NCBI GenBank assembly: GCA_965261585.1
Contig: CBDHDN010000069.1
Coordinates: 62,001-126,000 of the forward strand
DNA: 64,000 nucleotides
Direction of reading: 5' to 3'
DNA from: CBDHDN01 sp965261585
Lineage (GTDB): Bacteria > Pseudomonadota > Alphaproteobacteria > UBA6615
Program-made: the position numbers and the translations under genes
In this document: one piece after another, positions 61,365-64,000 of the stretch
Layout of the letters: the number at the start of each line of letters is the position of its first letter
How positions within the stretch are numbered: the stretch's first letter is position 1
The notes under the pieces: generated by a model
What the model saw: the letters and a program-made list of their open reading frames with translations, nothing else
Databases searched by the model: none
What the model was told of the DNA's origin: nothing

Positions 61365-62651
61365 ATGTCCCCCGATCCGCGCCGCATGCGATCGACGGTC
61401 GCCGGCTGGGCCTTCACATTGGCAGGCCTGGTGGCTGTCGGGTCAGCCATGGCGGGTCAGTCCGCCAACGTTGCTCAAGTGTCGCCGGTCGACCGCGAGG
61501 GAAGCGAAGGCGAGGCGCAGCGCCCGGCCAATTTCGACTACTACGAGGACGCCCTGGAGCGATTCACGCGGGGTGACCACGCGAATGCGATCATCCAGCT
61601 CAAGAACACGCTCAGGAGGAACCCCGATAACATCTCTGCGCGTGTCCTCTTGGGCAGGGCTTACATCGAGGTTGGCGGCGGGACATCGGCGGAAAAGGAG
61701 CTCCGGCGGGCGCGGCGGGCCGGCGCGGATGAAGCCCTGATCCTTGTACCGCTGGGCAGCGCCTACCTGCTGCAGGGGAAGTTCGAACAGATTCTGGCGG
61801 AGCTGCGCAGCGGCGCGCGGGACGCGGAGGTCGAGGCCGACATCCTATTGATTCGTGGCGAAGCGCACTTGGCCCGGCGTGAGTTTGCCGAGGCCGAACG
61901 GGCCTTCGCCGCCGCCGGACGGCTAAACCCGCAGTCCGTCGGATCACTCATCGGCCGGGCCAACGTCCTGCTCGCGCGCGGCGCCCACGACGAGGCGGGG
62001 GAGATGGCTGATCGCGCCGTGATTCTGGCGCCGGAGGATGCCAGCGCGTGGTACGTGCGGGCCGAAATAAGCCGCGCCGCGCGTCGGCTGCCGGAAGCGG
62101 TCGTATTCTACGACAAGGTCATCGAGTTCGATCCGAACAGCCTAATTGCGCGGCTGGGCCGCGCGGCCTCGCTGATCGACCTCGAACGCTATCCGGCCGC
62201 GTTAAAGGATGTGGAATTCGTCCAGAGTCTCGTGCCTCGTCACCCGCAGGCCCTGTATTTTCAGGCGCTTCTTCTGGTCCGCCAGAACGACCTGACACAG
62301 GCGCAAATGGTCCTCCAAGAAGCGGCGGCTTCGGTTCGATCCGGCGGCGCCGGGTCGTTCGAACGCAATCCCTCCGTCCTGCTGCTGGCTGGGGTCATCG
62401 ACTACGCTCGGGAAGACTTCGTCGACGCTGCCAACCATCTCGAGCGGTTCATCGAGTTGCGGCCGGATAATCTTGGCGCACGCAAGCTGATGGCCAGTGT
62501 GCTGCTGCGGCTTGGTCAGCCGGCGGCGGCGATCGAACTGCTGCGCCCCGTCGCCAGCAACGAGCCGAACGATCCCGAAATCCACAGCACACTGGGCCTC
62601 GCTTACCTGCGCAACCAGCAGCCCGCGGTGTTGTTAAGCGTGGAAAATTGA
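61365..62651 (+). pseudogene. PrsT-like TPR protein, 3' end cut by IS21
   Basis: About 420 residues of a TPR protein like those of XrtA/PEP-CTERM exopolysaccharide systems (PrsT). Signal-like N-terminus VAGWAFTLAGLVAVGSAMAG, then YYEDALERFTRGDHANAIIQ, LKNTLRRNPDNISARVLLGR and further TPR units (SAWYVRAEISRAARRLPEAV, LGARKLMASVLLRLGQPAAA). Full PrsT proteins are about twice as long. Here the frame passes into the IS21 end at about 62632 and stops at 62651 (LLSVEN). An alternative start is the ATG seven codons in. Loss of the C-terminal half probably inactivates it. Confidence 0.78.
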
Positions 62652-64000
62652 CCCCCTGTTGGGGGTAATCGGCGTCCAAAATTGACCCCCCCATGGTTTG
62701 TGCCCATGAACGCGCCTTGTCATTGGACGGACGAGGTGAGGGGGAGATGCTGGTAGTGGAAACGATCGCGAAGATCCGTCTGGATCATCTGGTGAGGGGC
62801 GTTCCGATCAAGAAGATCGCCCGGGATTTGAGGGTTTCGAAGAACACGGTGCGCAAGGTGGTGCGGGGCGATGAGACCTCGTTCAGCTACGAGCGCAAGA
62901 TCCAGCCGATGCCGAAGCTGGGGCCGTGGGTGGAGGAGCTCGAGCGCCAACTGGAGGCCAACGAGAAGAAGGCACGCAAGGATCGGCTGTCTCTTCTGCG
63001 GATTCATGAAGACCTTGCGTCGCTGGGCTATGAGGGCGGCTATGACGCGGTTCGGCGCTATGCCAGGGCCTGGCGGCGCCGGTGGCGGCTGTTGTCGCCG
63101 TCGCAGGCCTTTGTGCCGCTGAGCTTCGATCCCGGCGAGGCCTACCAGTTCGACTGGAGCCACGAGTACGCGCGCCTGTCGGGTGTGACGACCCGGGTAA
63201 AGGCGGCGCACATGCGGCTCTGCTACAGCCGGATGCAGCTGGTTCAGAGCTTCCCGCGCGAGAGCCAGGAGATGGTGTTCGAGGCGCATGAGCGCGCCTT
63301 CCGCTTCTTCGGCGGGGTCTGCCGGCGAGGCATCTACGACAACATGAAGACGGCGGTGAGCACGGTGTTCGTGGGCAAGAAGCGGGACTACAACCGCCGC
63401 TTCCAGGAGATGTGTATCCACCATCTGGTGGAGCCTGTGGCGTGCACGCCAGGGGCTGGCTGGGAGAAGGGGCAGGTCGAGAGGCAGGTGAGTGACGTTC
63501 GCGGCCGCCTGTTCGTGCCCAGCCCGCGGGGCCGCTCCTACGCCGAGATCAACGAGTGGCTGATGGATCGGTGCATCAAGGACGCCAAGAAGCATCCGCA
63601 TCCGACGATCCCGGGCAAGACGGTGTGGCAGGTGTTCGAGGAGGAGCGGCCCTTCCTGACGGCGTACCGCGGCCCCTTCGACGGTTTCCATGCCACTGAG
63701 GTAGCGGTTTCCAAGACCTGTCTGGTGCGCTTCGACAACAACCAGTACAGCGTCGCGGCACGCGCGGTGGGGCGACCGGTGGACGTGCGGGCCTATGCCG
63801 ATCGGATCGCCATCCGCCAGGACGGCGAGATCGTCGCCGAGCATCCCCGCAGCTTCGGGCGCGGCCAGGTCGCCTACGATCCGTGGCACTACGTGCCGAT
63901 CCTGACGAGGAAGCCCGGCGCGCTGCGCAATGGCGCGCCCTTCAAGGGCTGGCAGTTGCCCAACGCGCTCGGCCGCCTGCGAACCCGGCTCGCGGGCCAC
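62632..64000 (+). mobile_element. IS21-family element, right end outside window
   Basis: Starts TGTTAAGCGTGGAAAATTGA, and repeats the AAAATTGACCCCC block twice (about 62645 and 62674), the multiple-terminal-repeat pattern of IS21. istA follows. The istB helper and the other end lie beyond base 64000. Confidence 0.85.
62747..64000 (+). CDS. istA: IS21-family transposase IstA, 3' end outside window
   Basis: 418 residues visible, open to the window edge. The N-terminus MLVVETIAKIRLDHLVRGVP and KKIARDLRVSKNTVRKVVRG is the helix-turn-helix. The DDE core: PGEAYQFDWSHEYARLSG (Asp), FGGVCRRGIYDNMKTAVSTV (Asp) and GAGWEKGQVERQVSDVRGRL (Glu). Then a C-terminal beta-barrel (LVRFDNNQYSVAARAVGRPV). The ATG has GAGGTGAGGGGGAG upstream. 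IstA catalyses transposition with the AAA+ helper IstB, which is not in the window. Confidence 0.93.
   Translation, partial: MLVVETIAKIRLDHLVRGVPIKKIARDLRVSKNTVRKVVRGDETSFSYERKIQPMPKLGPWVEELERQLEANEKKARKDRLSLLRIHEDLASLGYEGGYDAVRRYARAWRRRWRLLSPSQAFVPLSFDPGEAYQFDWSHEYARLSGVTTRVKAAHMRLCYSRMQLVQSFPRESQEMVFEAHERAFRFFGGVCRRGIYDNMKTAVSTVFVGKKRDYNRRFQEMCIHHLVEPVACTPGAGWEKGQVERQVSDVRGRLFVPSPRGRSYAEINEWLMDRCIKDAKKHPHPTIPGKTVWQVFEEERPFLTAYRGPFDGFHATEVAVSKTCLVRFDNNQYSVAARAVGRPVDVRAYADRIAIRQDGEIVAEHPRSFGRGQVAYDPWHYVPILTRKPGALRNGAPFKGWQLPNALGRLRTRLAGH

Overview
The window is very GC-rich and uses ATG, GTG and TTG starts with purine-rich ribosome binding sites. Gene content (N,N-dimethylformamidase-type protein, PhyH dioxygenase, split nitrile hydratase, DhaKL, SDRs, RTX/TolC, PEP-CTERM-type TPR protein) points to an environmental alphaproteobacterium, probably Rhodospirillales-like; this is inferred from gene types, not from a marker gene. 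I saw no rRNA, tRNA or CRISPR array. The stretch is an accessory region full of insertion sequences (IS) and broken genes.

Layout. 1-3.6 kb: 3' end of an ALDH7-type aldehyde dehydrogenase, an IS630 remnant, a VOC gene fragment and a MITE-like repeat split by an IS3 element (copy A). 3.6-6.5 kb: EamA transporter, a small unknown protein and a CobW-type GTPase in a row. 6.5-14.8 kb: IS cluster with an IS630 element, a truncated heparinase-like lyase, IS3 copies B and C, a broken cyclase-TPR gene, and a LysR gene split by an ISNCY element. 15-18.2 kb: a metabolic protein of unknown function, a frameshifted SDR and an HD phosphohydrolase. 18.2-25.8 kb: a five-gene oligopeptide ABC importer operon in which four of the five genes are broken or lack a key element; its binding-protein gene carries an IS256 insertion and has lost its start to a second IS. 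25.8-29.1 kb: that second IS (IS1202/ISNCY-like), with a complete group II intron inside its transposase gene.

29.3-32.8 kb: a MacAB-type efflux operon. 33-34.5 kb: mtnA (frameshifted) plus a coupled small gene. 34.5-40.5 kb: a second MITE-like repeat, an N,N-dimethylformamidase large-subunit homologue, a VOC protein, an OsmC protein, an exported EF-hand protein and a DUF4864 protein. 40.7-46.4 kb: a broken GH116 glycosidase facing a DhaK-DhaL-FGGY kinase operon. 46.5-47.7 kb: a three-gene nitrile hydratase/thiocyanate hydrolase set with a cobalt-type Cys motif. 47.8-52.9 kb: a small membrane protein, ankyrin protein, SDR, PhyH dioxygenase, a MarR regulator with two matching operator-like sites, and an adenine/adenosine deaminase. 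53.1-55.4 kb: IS3 copy D and an IS5-type element. 55.4-61 kb: a large RTX protein with eleven 16-residue repeats, then a TolC-type outer-membrane protein. 61-64 kb: IS630 and group II intron remnants, a PrsT-like TPR gene cut by an IS21 element, and istA running off the window.

Themes. Intact genes suggest use of small amides, nitriles or thiocyanate and of C3-C5 sugars. Against this are about ten mobile elements or remnants, two repeat families (REP-like and MITE-like) and at least seven host genes with single frameshifts. That is the pattern of a genome undergoing IS-driven erosion, although assembly indels could explain part of it.
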